In this document: positions 12,288-24,013 of the stretch, piece by piece | Numbering within the stretch: position 1 is the first letter of the stretch | How the letters are laid out: each line of letters starts with the position of its first letter | Assembly (NCBI GenBank): GCA_035236585.1 | Contig: CP141139.1 | Coordinates: 36,093,217 to 36,157,216, forward strand | Reading direction: 5' to 3' | Origin: Warburgia ugandensis | Taxonomy: Eukaryota > Streptophyta > Magnoliopsida > Canellales > Canellaceae | Length of the DNA stretch: 64,000 nt | Translations under genes and position numbers: made by a program | The notes under the pieces: model-generated | Database searches by the model: none | What the model saw: only the letters and a program-made list of their open reading frames with translations | What the model was told of the DNA's origin: nothing

Positions 12288-14069
12288 TGTTGATGTTTTC
12301 CGCAAGTGCACGGGCTATTGTAGTATAGCTATGCAAATACGGGTCGAACCCACAGGGACTCGCTTTAATTGGAGTTTTTAATAAAATTTAATTATTTGAA
12401 ATTTGATGAGAAGAACAAAACTAGCATAATTATTCAGATTTATTCAATTGATGCACTTTAAATAACTTTCAATTCCAGAGAACAACATAAAAGTAATCAA
12501 AACATCTCTGAATCACATTGTCCGTGGATGGCATTGTCCCTGGATAACACTGTCAAAAGATGGATAAAATAAAGCTTAAATAGAACAGGGACACAGATGT
12601 AAATAAAATGAGGATACAGATGTCATTAAACAGGGGATGCAGATGTCATTAATGGAATTGAATAGAATTGTCATTTCATTTAAAGATGAAGGGCAAAACC
12701 GTCATTCTGTTCAAACTCTGGTTTTTAACAAAAAACCTGGAAAACCCAACGAAGGGGATGGCCTGTGGAGAAGATGGATTCGAAGGAGAAAGGGGAAAAA
12801 GGGCAGCAACTCGGGAGGACACCCAGTTCGGGTTTCCTTCTCCGAGACGTCCGGAGTAGATGGGATGGCCGGCCGGAGTAGATGTCTAGCCCGTCGGGAG
12901 CAAAGTCGGACTTGATCTGGACTGGGTTTGTTCCTGGCCGGTGAAATCTGGTAGCAGATGCACCTGGCCGTCGTCTGCTTGGAGATGGGCGTGTCTGGCC
13001 GTCGTTTGGTGCGCTGGGTGCTTGTCCTTGAAGTGGCAAATAAGAGATGGGTGAAGGGCAGATGGGAGAGCTCTGGGCCGGTGGAGAGATGAGTGCGAGA
13101 GAGAGATGGAGACTGGAGCAGTGCTGGACAAGGGAAACGAAATGGGAAAGACCAGTGGAAAGAAGGAAAAAAAAAAGGGAGACGATGTCCAGGCTTCTGG
13201 GCGTCGTCTGGTTCTGACTTGGAGAAAAGAAGGGAAGGTGCGGTGAACTGGAGGAGATTTGGGCAGAAGAAGAGATGCGGTGAAGAATGGAAGCAGAGGT
13301 GCGATGGATCTAGGGCTGAAGAAGAAGATACTAGAGAGAGAGTGGTGCGGCAGTGGAGGCTGGGTGTGATGGAGCGTGGGGTGATCTGTGAAGCAAAAGA
13401 GAAGATGGGAAATTATAGTGGTGCGTTGATCAAAAACAAAAGAAGAGAAATAGTGTGTTGTGCATGAGATGTGAGGGAAAGAGAATGGTGAGGTTTTGAG
13501 AAAAGTAACGTGAGAGAGCTGTGGAAGATGTGGTAAAAAAAACTAGAAACAATGAAGGTGCGGTTGAATGGAAACAAAGTGAAAGAACAAAGCTAAGAGA
13601 AAAATAATAATAATCCCCCCCCCTCTCTCCACATGGCTCCTATTTATAAACTGCTCTTCTCCTTTTCTTCCTCAAACTCTATCCTTAAAGAGTTAGACTC
13701 ATGTTTGGAAACTTTCTTCTCCTCCAATTAGAACTCCATCCCTTTTAGGAATTCTCATCCTTTTACAACTCCTCTTCCAACTAGAACTCTTCCAATTAGG
13801 ACTCTTTGTTGATTAGGACTCTTGCCTTTTTAATCTGCACCGTTGATCATAGAGCTGAGCCATCCAACCTTCCTTCAGTTGATCTGTAAAATAAAAGACT
13901 AAATTAGAATAATCAAACCGTACATTAATCCTTTAATAAGCTCGAATGATCATCTAACCATTGATTAAGGTCTAGATGGTTAATCAAGCTAAAATTTGAG
14001 ATTTGGACGATAGATGATCTAATTGAATGCTAAACTAGGGGTCTTTTAGCCAAAATTAAGCAATTAACA
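12288..14069 (-). repeat. 5' LTR of the Athila-like element
   Basis: This is the right-hand LTR, about 1782 bases, with the same TGTTGATG and AATTAACA ends as 2083-3862. It is followed at once by the flank TTATC. It differs from its partner at about 21 bases and two short homopolymer lengths. Confidence 0.95.
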
Positions 14070-14297
14070 TTATCTGAGAAAAGGCATGGTAAATTTTGCT
14101 ATCACCAATAATTCCTAGATTAAAAGATGTGAGGTAAAGAAAATGTTCTTGCTGATGTAGACTGTATCTCTTTATTTTATTTCTTATTTTTTAATGAACT
14201 ACTCTTCATTTTTACTATCATTAATCATTATTATTCACTGATAGCTCCATGTTTTTACTATAGTTCTTGTGACAATTCCATTGCTCTACTTTTGTAG

Positions 14298-14467
14298 GAT
14301 AAAGTTATGGAGAAGTCTCGTGAGGTAGCCCTCCACACAGAAGATTTGGAGGATTCTATCTGCGTGGTGAGGTCAATGAAAGACTGTGGCTTTCCCATTG
14401 CTGATGAGATGATTAAAGACATTCAGAAATCTCTACTCATCATGTCAACATCTCAACCCAAAAGAGG
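14298..14467 (+). CDS. Internal exon of the unidentified host gene
   Basis: The acceptor is TTTTGTAG|GAT and the donor is AGAGG|GTACTC. It encodes 56 residues and part of a codon, starting [20 protein letters not shown] and running to STSQPKRG. The peptide is acidic and likely helical. It joins the 1719-1809 exon in phase 0. A very long CT/CA microsatellite starts about three bases into the following intron. No family is recognised. Confidence 0.7.
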
Positions 14468-14635
<168 letters not shown>

Positions 14636-14639
14636 AAAC

Positions 14640-17600
14640 TGAAGGTTTAAGCGAGATCTAGTAGATAAGGTTCTGATAACCAGAAAAATCGGCTCCAGCT
14701 TGAGCTTAGGTGCTGACACAAACGATAGTTGTATATGAGCTTGCAGTGGCTAACAAGCTCAAGTGGGTTACCAATTTTTCTAGTGATCCATAACATTCAT
14801 CTTCTAGGCCTTGCCATAGATATGCTATTGCTCAAAACATCTCATGCATAATGCATTATTGACTCTTTGATTGCTCAGATGTTTCTTGATAAGGTTTGTG
14901 TTAGAATATGATATCAGAAAAACTTCACAGATATATGCTAGAACTTCTCTATATATCCTTTTGATTAGCCAAAAATATTTCAGTTGGTTATCTAAGGCAT
15001 TTGTTAGTATGCATTATAAAATCCCTATCCTTTTTAGGTTTCTCATATATTCATCAAGAAATTCTTGAATAGGAATTTTGAGTAAATAAGAAAAGTAGCA
15101 TCTCTATGTGGCCAATGAAAAGGTATCTATACCAAAGTTTTTAGTTTGTTTGAATTATGCAATATACTAAAGAAGGCTGAAGTTAGTCTCTTTGTAAAAG
15201 TTCAAAAGATATGGGGTAGTGCTGATTTTTGGATAGTGCCTAGTTCACTTTTTGGTGTAACTTTAAAACATTAATCACTTTTTGAGATTTTATTATTGCT
15301 GATTTAGGATATTTGTTACTGTGTTGTTATCAAACATATTTGAGTAACGATATAGTGTATAATAATTGGATTGTGTGATATGTGATGGACATAGTAATGG
15401 ATTACGTGGCTATAATCATGTTTCTTTTTGAACGAATAATTAGTTAGCTCTCGAGAGCATAAATAAAGTTAATAATCATTAGGTATCAAAATAAAACTAA
15501 TGACAATCTTAATATTATATAACAAAAAGAACAAATCACTACTTATTGATCAAGGCGAAACTGATGATTGTATACCAATCTCAAAAAAGTTGAGAACCAT
15601 TGCTCATGAAATAAGAATCGAGACGGATTTTTTATGTTCATACTTTCAGCCCAAAAAAAAAAAAATGGTTGGTTACAAATTGTTCATTCAGGGAAAAAAA
15701 AAAAAAAAAAAACCACAGTTGCATAGTCCATCACATAAAATAACTATTATATACCATATTATTCTCAAATATGTGTAATAACAACATAATACTAACTATC
15801 TTTGTCCCTAAATCACCAATAACAAAATTTCAGATGTGTGTTGTTATAAAGGTTTCCCAAATCATCACTACCCCAAAAAGTGGACTGAGTGTCATCCATA
15901 GTTCAACTACCCTAAAACTGAACTAAGTGATGCCTTCATCTTCCTCCTCTCCTGCAAACAAGCTTTCCTCAGCTCCTGCTTCATTCAAACCATCTTTGTC
16001 TCACTAATGGTTTTTTGTCCTTGGTTATACTAATGGCATGAATCCTCTCAAGTGGTCTCAATGATAGATCCTACATGCTCTCAATGGCATAGGTCCAGCA
16101 TGTTATCAGCAACACTGGAAGTATGTTCAATGGTTATTGGTCTTGAAACCACATCCAGTGTAAACCTTCCTAAATCTGCAAGCATGTGCCCTTTTTCAGA
16201 TGCTATTTTCTTCTCCTGCTAAGGCATTGTAACATCTAAAGTGGCCCTACAAGGAGGCTTTGATGAACCATAGGAGGTTATGTGCAATTTGGTGTGGGTT
16301 GAAAAGACATTGCCTTCAATAAGGCCTTCTCAATTGGTGCACTGGGAACTAAATCCAGGAGATCACTCTGCTCTAAATCCTGCATCCACTAAAAATCCGC
16401 CTTATCCTGATCTGGCTCAGGCACATACTCCTTTGTAATGACATCTTAGCTGGCTTCCTATTTTGCTCCCGCTGCTAGCATTCCTACGGTAGTAGTCTCT
16501 CTACTTACAATTTTCAAGTTTTTGAGGTTGTACTTCTTTATATTCCTCACCCTTGGATTGTTCTAACCTATACAACATTTGAATCATAAATAATCAAAAT
16601 TTTAATTATAAACAATTCAAATGGTAACTTTGGATAAACAAAATCATGATATTGAGAATTACTCCCGTTGAACCAGTTATGGTCGATACCAGCCAAATCC
16701 ACAAGTCCATCTTATTTTCTTGAACTCGACACCATCTTTGTCTGAATTGCCTATGTTTCTTGTGGCGATGGTTAGATTCTATGTTCTGCTGATACTTCTT
16801 GTTTTATGTGGCAGTTAGATCAATGAAATTTGTTTTATAAAATGACCACCACTTCAACAGGACACCACACTCCATACCTTGCTTGGCTTCTCCAAATATG
16901 TCTTTTAAGCATCATGTTTAGCCTCGTTACTTCTCTTTGGGATTGCCCCTTCTTTTGGATTAGATGCCATGAACAACTGTAAAGCAGAAGAATAATATAG
17001 GCAACTATAGAACCAATATATCACACTTACAGAACCTAACTGAAGTATGGAAAAAATTATGTCCATGTAGAACTTCAATACAGAAATACTATCAAACTAG
17101 TATATTTGCTCCTAAAAATGGGGCTTGATTTTGATAATGGAGGCCTTAGATTTTTCAGAGAATCTAGTGCCCAGTTCGTCTGAGCTGAGAATAATCTATG
17201 TTTGTTTATTATTCGTGAAGCTTGCAAGATTAGTGGAGGATCTTGCAAAGAATAACCTAGAAACATAGATTACGAGCAGAAAGAACAAATTTTTCTCAAG
17301 TATAAACAATAGCAGATTGCTTGTAAAGGAGAAGGGGGAGAAGGGATGGCGTGCACACAAATGCACACACAAAGCACCTTTTAATCCGACCCTTTTTTGC
17401 TTTTCAGCAATGCCAAGAGAGTCCTACATAGTGAGATTTATTTTTTTCCTTTTTCTTTTTTCCCTCCTGCTGTAGCTTGCAGACAGCAAGAAAGAGAAGT
17501 GCTTCTTAGGTTTCCTTTGTTTTAGGTCTTTTTTTCTTTTTTTTTCCCCAAATCTCAAGTAAAAAGTGATCCCCTTTGTAATTTTTTTGAGACAAAAATG

Positions 17601-19207
17601 TAGTTTGATTGAGACTATTGATGGTCCCCCCAAAAACCAAATCTCACGGAACATTGAGTTGGCCTGAGATCACAACTACTAACAATGAATTTGCACGAGA
17701 TTTGTGAAATAACATAAAATTGTGATTCACTAACGATGAATTTGCAAGATTTTTGTGGAAGTTAGGTGAATGTGAAGTCATGATGAACTAATGTGAAGTT
17801 TGCAAGATATTCAAGAAATTGGAAAAAATTGTGTGAAAGTGACAAAACTTGTGATACCATGTTGGTTCTTGTTAGATCTTTTCATATAAGAAGAAGGAAA
17901 GGACATTTAGATAGACCAACAACAGAAGAAAATGTAAATAAAGTGAGAACTCGAGATAGATTGCAATAGCTAGAGTGAATGTGCTCTTGACTGTAAAGAA
18001 AGTCACTGTAATGATCTAATGAGATGCAGATCTTACAGGCGTACAGTGGAAATCATTGTTGTGAATCCATTCCATTTAACTCGTGGATCATCAAAAGGTG
18101 ATGTACTTGATATTTCAAAAAAAGAAAAGAAAAAAAAAGGGGGGGCAAAAGGTGATCCACATGGCTTTGTTCCCATGCCAAAAGATATGCCATGTCCTAA
18201 TATGACTAAAAGAGAATAAACAGTCAGCATTTTGCTGGTGAAATCCTAAACAAAGCTTTGTGGATCAAGGATTTAAGATCATCTGATCTAGACAATATCA
18301 GAGGCACTGGGATAATTTTGTGGCATCTGTCATATTAACAGATTTAAACGTGTCTACATGGTATATATGGCCCCCAGAATGTGCTGGTCGCCCATGAGCA
18401 TGACTGTGTTTCTTCTAAGCTATTTTATATTAAAAATGAGCTAGGATAGAATCTCTGTAAAAGCATGTAGTGTTTACTGTAGATTTATCAAATTCAGTGG
18501 TCATTTGGGTACCAATATTAACCCTTAGTATACTATTTGCCTAAAGTTTCTGAATAAATTCAAAATTTTCTTACAGCAAGCCCAACCAGAGCTTGTCTCC
18601 ATCTCAAATATCTATTCATGAGTTTCTTTTAGTTAAAATTTTCACATGTAAATAGGCATGCAATTGCAATTTAACTAGTGTACGCATTTTCTGAGCCACA
18701 TCTTATAGATGGGCTGCCACGCACCAAAAATCATCTCGATTGGATGTTCCTAACGGCTTGTAAAAAATTGGATGGCTTGGAAAAAGTTCTTCCCCATTGA
18801 AATTTAAACTTCGCCAATATTTTATTTAGTTTCTTTTCTGGTATTTGCTTGTTGCTTACTAGATTGCTGGCCTTAACTAAACTGCCAACTATCCTCCATT
18901 GTTGGAGATACCATTGTTTGTAGTTGTATCTAATGACACGCACAAATCTATCATGAGATACCATTGTTTGTAGTTGTATCTAATGACACACAAATCAATC
19001 ATACAGTCAACATCCTGAGGTGATCCAAAAGGTCCATATTACTCTTACATCCTTGGTTAACCAACCGATTAGGAATCCAAACTTGATTGTATGAGACTAG
19101 GATGACAGTGGGACACTTTGCAGCATTCTGGTGTTTCTGGTTTAACAATAAACTATACTTGCTCATGAATTTACGTAATGTGAATCCAGGTTAATCACTA
19201 AGCAGAG
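14640..19207 (+). other. Long intron of the host gene, no gene seen
   Basis: This is AT-rich sequence of about 4.6 kb before the last exon. It holds A-runs near 15652-15712, a T- and C-rich stretch near 17440-17560 and a 50-base tandem duplication at 18905-19002. The minus strand around 16000-16990 has short coding-like pieces (for example a start reading MASNPKEGAIPKRSNEAKHD) cut by many stops. I could not assign it to a known transposase or gene. Confidence 0.5.
18905..19002. repeat. Tandem duplication of a 50-base unit
   Basis: A unit starting GAGATACCATTGTTTGTAG occurs at 18905-18954 and again at 18955-19002. The second copy is two bases shorter and has few changes. It is a recent local duplication inside an intron. 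Confidence 0.9.
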
Positions 19208-19640
19208 TTCAGGTTTGCACTTGGGTAGAAGCAGCTCTTGGAGGCCAGCGGCCTTCAATTATAATATCAGAGGCAATGAGGAGGAGAGCAGCAGGGGCAG
19301 TTATTTCTCCTCTGTTTTAAATTCAGCGAAGCAGAGAGCTGCAGCTCTTAGATGGCCCCAGCTTGATGCTTCTCAGCTCAGAAATCCAACAGGCGAGAAC
19401 CTTGTTTCCACTCTAGCTAAACCAGTATTAGTGACATCTGCTGTCACTGAAATTGAAGTCGAAGAACTGCCCTTGTTGAGCCCAAGCCGTATTGGAGAGG
19501 AGCAGCTTGATGAACCAACCACAGCTGCTACTAGTCCACCGACTCATGATCTGTTATTGAAACCTGAAAATTATGAGAGGTTCAAATCCAAGCAAGTAGC
19601 CAAACTGGAGGATTGGTTGGAAGAAAGTGAAAATTCATAG
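19208..19640 (+). CDS. Last coding exon of the unidentified host gene
   Basis: It encodes about 144 residues up to the TAG at 19638-19640. The peptide runs from GLHLGRSSSWRPAAFNYN through AKQRAAALRWPQLDASQL and an acidic, proline- and serine-rich middle (EIEVEELPLLSPSRIGEEQ) to the end YERFKSKQVAKLEDWLEES. The 14298 exon leaves two bases over, so the acceptor that keeps the frame is GCAGAG|TTC at 19208. The nearby TTCAG|GTT site at 19213 would break the frame unless a further small exon lies between. I do not recognise the family. The basic-to-acidic C-terminal tail looks like a soluble cytoplasmic protein's disordered end. It faces NUP160 tail to tail. Confidence 0.65.
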
Positions 19641-19707
19641 CAGGTTAACGAGCAAAGGTGATTTAGCTTTGTAACAATGTATATAGATGATGTTATATGA
19701 ATATTGT

Positions 19708-19830
19708 GTGAGCGTGGTGCAGTGGCTCAAGAGTGAGCCTCAATTGTGAAGGTCCCAAGTTCGAGGTTGCTCAGGGATGTGTGTGAGTGCTTGTATCCAC
19801 CATTTCCACAAAAAAGAAAAAGAAAATGTA
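19708..19830 (+). repeat. tRNA-derived SINE candidate
   Basis: A short sequence has a box-A-like TGGCTCAAGAGTGAG and a box-B-like AGTTCGAGGTT spaced as in tRNA genes. A unique-looking tail and an A-rich end (near 19810-19830) follow. It lies 70 bases after the stop of the host gene, so it may be in the 3' UTR. Confidence 0.5.
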
Positions 19831-20189
19831 ATATGGGTATCAGCCGGTAACTAATGATTAACTAATATGACCGCTTCCATCTTGTTGAATATTAGATGGT
19901 GAGTCATTCCTTCCCTCTCGAGGCTTTTACATTTGCTCCATCTTCTCTTTGCTCTTCCTTTTTAGTGAGAAGTAATGTTCTACTCTGTCCCATCATTTTC
20001 TCCTTCCTTTGTTTATCTTTTCATGAAACATTCATAAACGCTTAGGTCTTGGAAATTTTGGTTCTTCCTTTCAAAATAAGGAAAAAATTTCACATTCAAG
20101 AATACTAATTAAGTCCGACTAGTAGATGGTTCATGCAGTTCTTGGTTTCTGACTATGAAACCACCACATCATGTGCTATGCTGAGGATT

Positions 20190-20370
20190 AAAAGGGCAGT
20201 TCCGGTGCACGAAACTCCCATGTATGCAGGGTACGGGGAAGGGGTGTACCACAAGAGTCAATAGTATGCAGTCTTACATTGTATTTTGCAAGAGGCTGTT
20301 TCCACACCTTGAACCTGTGACCTTAAGGCCACACGATGACAACTCTATCATTGCATCAAGGCTTCCCTTC
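20190..20370 (-). repeat. AU SINE, copy A
   Basis: This is a full-length copy of about 180 bases. On the minus strand it starts GAAGGGAAGCCTTGATGCAA, has a tRNA-like box B around the ACAGGTTCAAGG motif, then the AAACAGCCTCTTGCAAAAT block, and ends in CTGCCCTTTT. This is the layout of the plant AU SINE. It is diverged from copies B, D and E. It lies between the two host genes. Confidence 0.85.
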
Positions 20371-21214
20371 AGCTATGTTGCGGATTCTATATGCAAAATC
20401 GCCCTTGAAACAGCATTCATAGCAAAAGGGCTTCTCAATACAATGGTTCGCATGTCCACGTGAAAGTCAGATGTTTGATAATCCTAACATGGGAACCAGC
20501 TGTCAAGTCATGCATCAAAAATCTTCATGGTCTTAAAAATACCATATTTACGTTCGTGTATGGATTGAGAAAATAGGAACTGAATCTGGCCTTTTAGAAT
20601 TCCTTGTTCTTTTGGCGTATGGAACAACTGACAATCCGAAACAAATCGTCCAATAGAGAAGATTTTTGTTGCACCATCTGTCTTTTGAGGACTGGTACTA
20701 TCACATGCTATAAATAGAATCTGGCCATTGAAGTGCTATTTTCATAGAGTTAGGCTGACGTTTAGAAGATTTAGGATATTTACATTTTGTCTTTTGGCCG
20801 ATTTCTAATTGGGATAAGATTTTGACGACTATCGTGACCTTGATTGTGACAATTGGAACAGTATATTTGAAATAACCGATTGGCTTGTATTTTCACACAT
20901 GTAGCACTAAACTAGGATGCTAACGAGATGAATGGGTTAGGTCTAATAAAAAGGACCAGATGGTGGAGCCGCGGGCACAGACGCATCTAGGATTTCCGTC
21001 TTCCCTATCTTAATTTCTAAGATCTGCCGTGGAAAATGGTCCAGACTCCCAAACATCTATACCCTCGCTTCAAGTGGATTAGATGTTTTAACTTGTACTA
21101 GCAGAAACTGTGCACGAGGCCAGCGGCAGTCGGAATGAGTTGTGACCAATTCAGCTAGTAGATTATACCAAAATGTCATCAACTGGATACATACCTTTAT
21201 TTATTGGAGCTTCT
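20371..21214. other. Intergenic sequence, nothing recognised
   Basis: AT-rich intergenic DNA between the AU SINE and the short LTR element. No open frame, RNA gene or repeat could be supported. Confidence 0.5.
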
Positions 21215-21684
21215 TTTGATGGACTTATATAGCAAAGCCCGTGACCAAGGCCCGTAGGCTCTAAAGAAGGGTCCTTTAACTCGTGCACTTAGCTTAAGAG
21301 ACCTATGCCCATGGCTAAAGATACACGGAACAAAAGCTTAGGTTTGGAAGAGTTATTGTAAATATCTAGAAAGAGGTAAACCTAGATATTTATGTAGAGA
21401 CTTCAAAGAGAATTCTAGAATGATCCTCAACTATTTGATAGTTGACACGTGCAATAATCCTAACTATCTGTTAAAGATGTGGTTGGAGGAGAACTATAAA
21501 TAGGGATTAGCTCCTCATTTATAATCAGATTATTCAAGTGAGGAATAATATGTTCTCTTTGAGTTAGTCTTTTCTTGAGTTCTCTTATTGCTTTTATGGG
21601 TAAGTGAGTGTAGCCCGAGCAAGTGAGAGTGGGGAGTTGAAGGTTGACTTGTGTTTTGCAAAAGAAAATTGTGACCCCGTAATA
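21215..21684 (+). repeat. 5' LTR of the short LTR element
   Basis: It is matched along its length by 22503-22962: the GACTTATATAGCAAAGCC start, the GTTGACACGTGCAATAATCC block, ATAAATAGGGATTAGCTCCT and the GTGACCCC end. The exact first base is uncertain by one or two because the left end has decayed. Confidence 0.75.
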
Positions 21685-22502
21685 AGTGGTATAAGAGCAG
21701 GTCGAAGTGGGCATTGCTTATCAAATGTTGGGAAAAGCTCGTGACATAGCAAAGTGAGCCAGAAGTGACTAACATACTAGTGGAGGTTCAAGAGAAGTCG
21801 AGGTGGGAGAAGTCCAGAGAAGTATCGCGAGAGTTGAGTTTGGACACTCGACTAACTATGTTTGAGGCACTGCTTGGTAAGTTCTAACAAACTCTATTTG
21901 ATTGTTTGGACAAATCTAGTGCCTTCATTGATGCATATCGTAGCCTCAAAGACAACATGCAAAGTATAGTTAAGTCATCTGAGGCTATATATGCTAAGAC
22001 TACTGAAGGAATGGAGTACATGTCTAATTGTTTGGAGTTTATGGAATGCGAGGTAACTGTCTACATGAGGAAGTGGCTGGTTTAGAGCTAACAAGAGAAT
22101 CTACAACAAGTGTGAAGACAGCACAGCTAGGCTTACCATACCTAGGTGCTATGAGATTGCTTAAGTCTGAAGACTCTCAGTAGAAACCAGTAGTCAACAA
22201 GGGGGTGCCGCAATAGGAAGACTCTAAGAGGAATAAGACCAAGCAGAGATGTGCAAGGAGCATGGCAACTGATAACTGTCACACTGTTGTACAAGAGGCA
22301 CAAGAGGCACAATAACCCACAGATGTGCTATGGTGCACAAATGTGCAAGAATACGCACAGCATAGAGAATGCCAATGTGCAAAGGAACAAACGAGATAGG
22401 GCACCTCAAAAGGATCACAACACAGCATAAGACGTCTAAGGTATACAAATATAGGATGTCCAAAAGGAGGGAGCCCCCAATACCAATGGAGATGAGGGAA
22501 AA

Positions 22503-22962
22503 TGTCATGGACTTATGTAACAAAGCCTATTACCAAAGCTCCGAAGAAGGCTTATTTAGCTTGTGGACTTAGCCTAAGAGACCTAGGCCCATTGTTGAAG
22601 ATCCATGAAGGTTCTAGAAATGTCCTTGTAAATATCAATAAAAAATGCAAACTTAAATATTTATGAAGACTTCCTCAACGGTTAGATGGTTGACACGTAA
22701 TAATCTTAACCGTCAATTAAGGAGGTGGATGGAAGAGAGATTGTAAATAGGGGTTAGCTCTTCACTTGTAATCAGTTTATTCAATTAAGGAATAATAGAT
22801 TCACTTTAAGTTGGTTTCTTTTTTAGTTCTCTCATTGCTTTATTAGGTTAGTGTAGCTTTAGCAAGTGACAGTGGAGAGTTGAAGGGTAACTTGTACTTT
22901 GCAAAGGTGTTGCGCACAAGTGCTGCACAGGTTTAGCAAGAGAAAACTGTAGCCCCATGACA
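22503..22962 (+). repeat. 3' LTR of the short LTR element
   Basis: It begins TGTCATGGACTTATG and ends GCCCCATGACA, giving 8-base terminal inverted repeats. TTCTAG follows it, matching TTCT before the left LTR. Confidence 0.85.
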
Positions 22963-23968
22963 TTCTAGTGTTGTAGAAAAGACAATGTAGCACTAGGGTA
23001 CCAATAAAAGAGGTCTTACAAGCATTTAATTGATGAAATTTCTGGCTTCTAGGCCACCTTGGACAGGCCAAATCGGCTGAGCAATTTGGTTTACTGAAGA
23101 AATAAAAACAGTAGCCTACCATGAATTTCCTTTCCATGGTTAAACACTCCGCATATGACCCCCGATTCTGTTTTCTACCATAAAAAGCTTTCCTTTCTAT
23201 ATATTTTTTGTGTTCCAAGCTGTTTAACTGAGGTGGTCTATCCCACATGACCAAAGATCTCACCGCCGGTTTCTTCAAAGAACTTAGTTTCTTGGTACAC
23301 CGAAAAGGTCCAAAAACACAAGGTCTTACAGGCTTCCAAGAGCGGAAACTTTTGGTACCTAGGATATCTGAAACAGGCTGAATCTGAAGAACAGCTTGGA
23401 TTGTTGGGAAAGCCCCCACCCAAGTAAGGGCCAAAAAAGAAACAACCCACTTTGCATTCGGTTCAATAGAAGGCCCTCTCTCTCGGTTGTTACGGTGTTA
23501 ACTGCAAACATCCCTTTCATCCAAAGAAAAAGGAAAAATACATGGATTTTGTTTTCCTCTCATATTTCTCATTAGCGACTCCTTTGTAATAACGCATAGA
23601 AGCCCATTAGCTCCAAAAGACACAAGTTCACATCGAGGAAGTGTGTGTCTTTTTTCATGCTTTTCTGTAAAGTCCACAGAAGTTGCAACAAATTACTGTA
23701 AGGCCGGTCTCTCTTTTCACTGTAATTGGAAAGAAGACATCAGTAAGGCTGAGCGACTCAATTTAAGCATGCTTTGCACATTGCGATCAGACCCTTTGCT
23801 GTAGGGGACTAGGAATACATAGGCACGACTTCACAGGAAAGGAGAAAGAAAAGAAATTCAGGATTTGAAAAGACTACAGCACAACAGGAATTAACAAAAC
23901 TTCTTGACCTATACATGACATCTTGGATCAGGGCCTAATTGCATAACTGCCCCTAGGTCTCAAAATTT
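22963..23968 (-). other. NUP160 3' flank / probable 3' UTR with an old duplication
   Basis: This is the gap between the LTR element and the NUP160 stop. Blocks near 23010-23100 and 23315-23400 align imperfectly (both start AGGTCTTACA and end in a CAATTTGG- or CAGCTTGG-like stretch), an old duplication with a spacing near 305 bases. The minus-strand frame running through both is probably non-coding. No clear AATAAA-type signal was seen downstream of the stop. Confidence 0.45.
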
Positions 23969-24013
23969 TCATCCAATGGCAGAAGAAAGTGCATCATCTG
24001 AGTCGACCTTTAT
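23969..24013 (-). CDS. NUP160: NUP160 last coding exon
   Basis: It encodes [14 protein letters not shown] and the TGA stop at 23971-23969, after a 99-base intron. The ending VDS-DA-SSA-G is typical of plant NUP160 C-termini. Confidence 0.93.
   Translation of the reverse strand: MKVDSDDALSSAIG

Larger units (their letters stand above)
2083..14069 (-). mobile_element. Athila-like Ty3/gypsy LTR retroelement, young but broken
   Basis: This is a complete-length 12-kb element lying antisense to the host gene, in the intron between the exons at 1719 and 14298. It has two LTRs of about 1.78 kb that begin TGTTGATG and end AATTAACA. The flanks are CTATC on the left and TTATC on the right, a 5-bp target duplication with one change. 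The primer site matches plant tRNA-Asp, as in Athila-lineage elements. Reading from right to left it holds gag, protease, reverse transcriptase, RNase H and integrase, then 1.8 kb of mostly non-coding sequence where Athila relatives often carry an env-like frame. I see about 21 base differences plus two small indels between the LTRs, roughly 1.2%. At usual plant rates that means about one million years or less. The coding part is interrupted about five times, so it is a fossil. Confidence 0.93.
21215..22962 (+). mobile_element. Short pol-less LTR retroelement (TRIM/LARD-like)
   Basis: Two direct repeats of about 460-470 bases flank about 820 bases. A primer-site-like TGGTATAAGAGCAGG follows the left repeat (21687), close to the initiator tRNA-Met type. 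A purine-rich GGAGATGAGGGAAAA precedes the right repeat. The right LTR ends are a perfect TGTCATGG / CCATGACA pair. TTCT flanks both sides, a probable target duplication. The interior has no protease, polymerase or integrase. A stretch near 21790-22090 has a faint gag-like or coiled-coil look. The two LTRs are clearly diverged, so it is an old fossil. Confidence 0.75.

Noticed and set aside
15840-16990. Possible transposase or gene relic on the minus strand
   Set aside because: Short coding-like pieces only, many stops, and no motif that I can assign to a family.
22859-23434. A 191-residue minus-strand frame downstream of NUP160
   Set aside because: It runs through LTR sequence and an old duplication, which also explains its repeated peptide words. 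Probably non-coding 3' flank.
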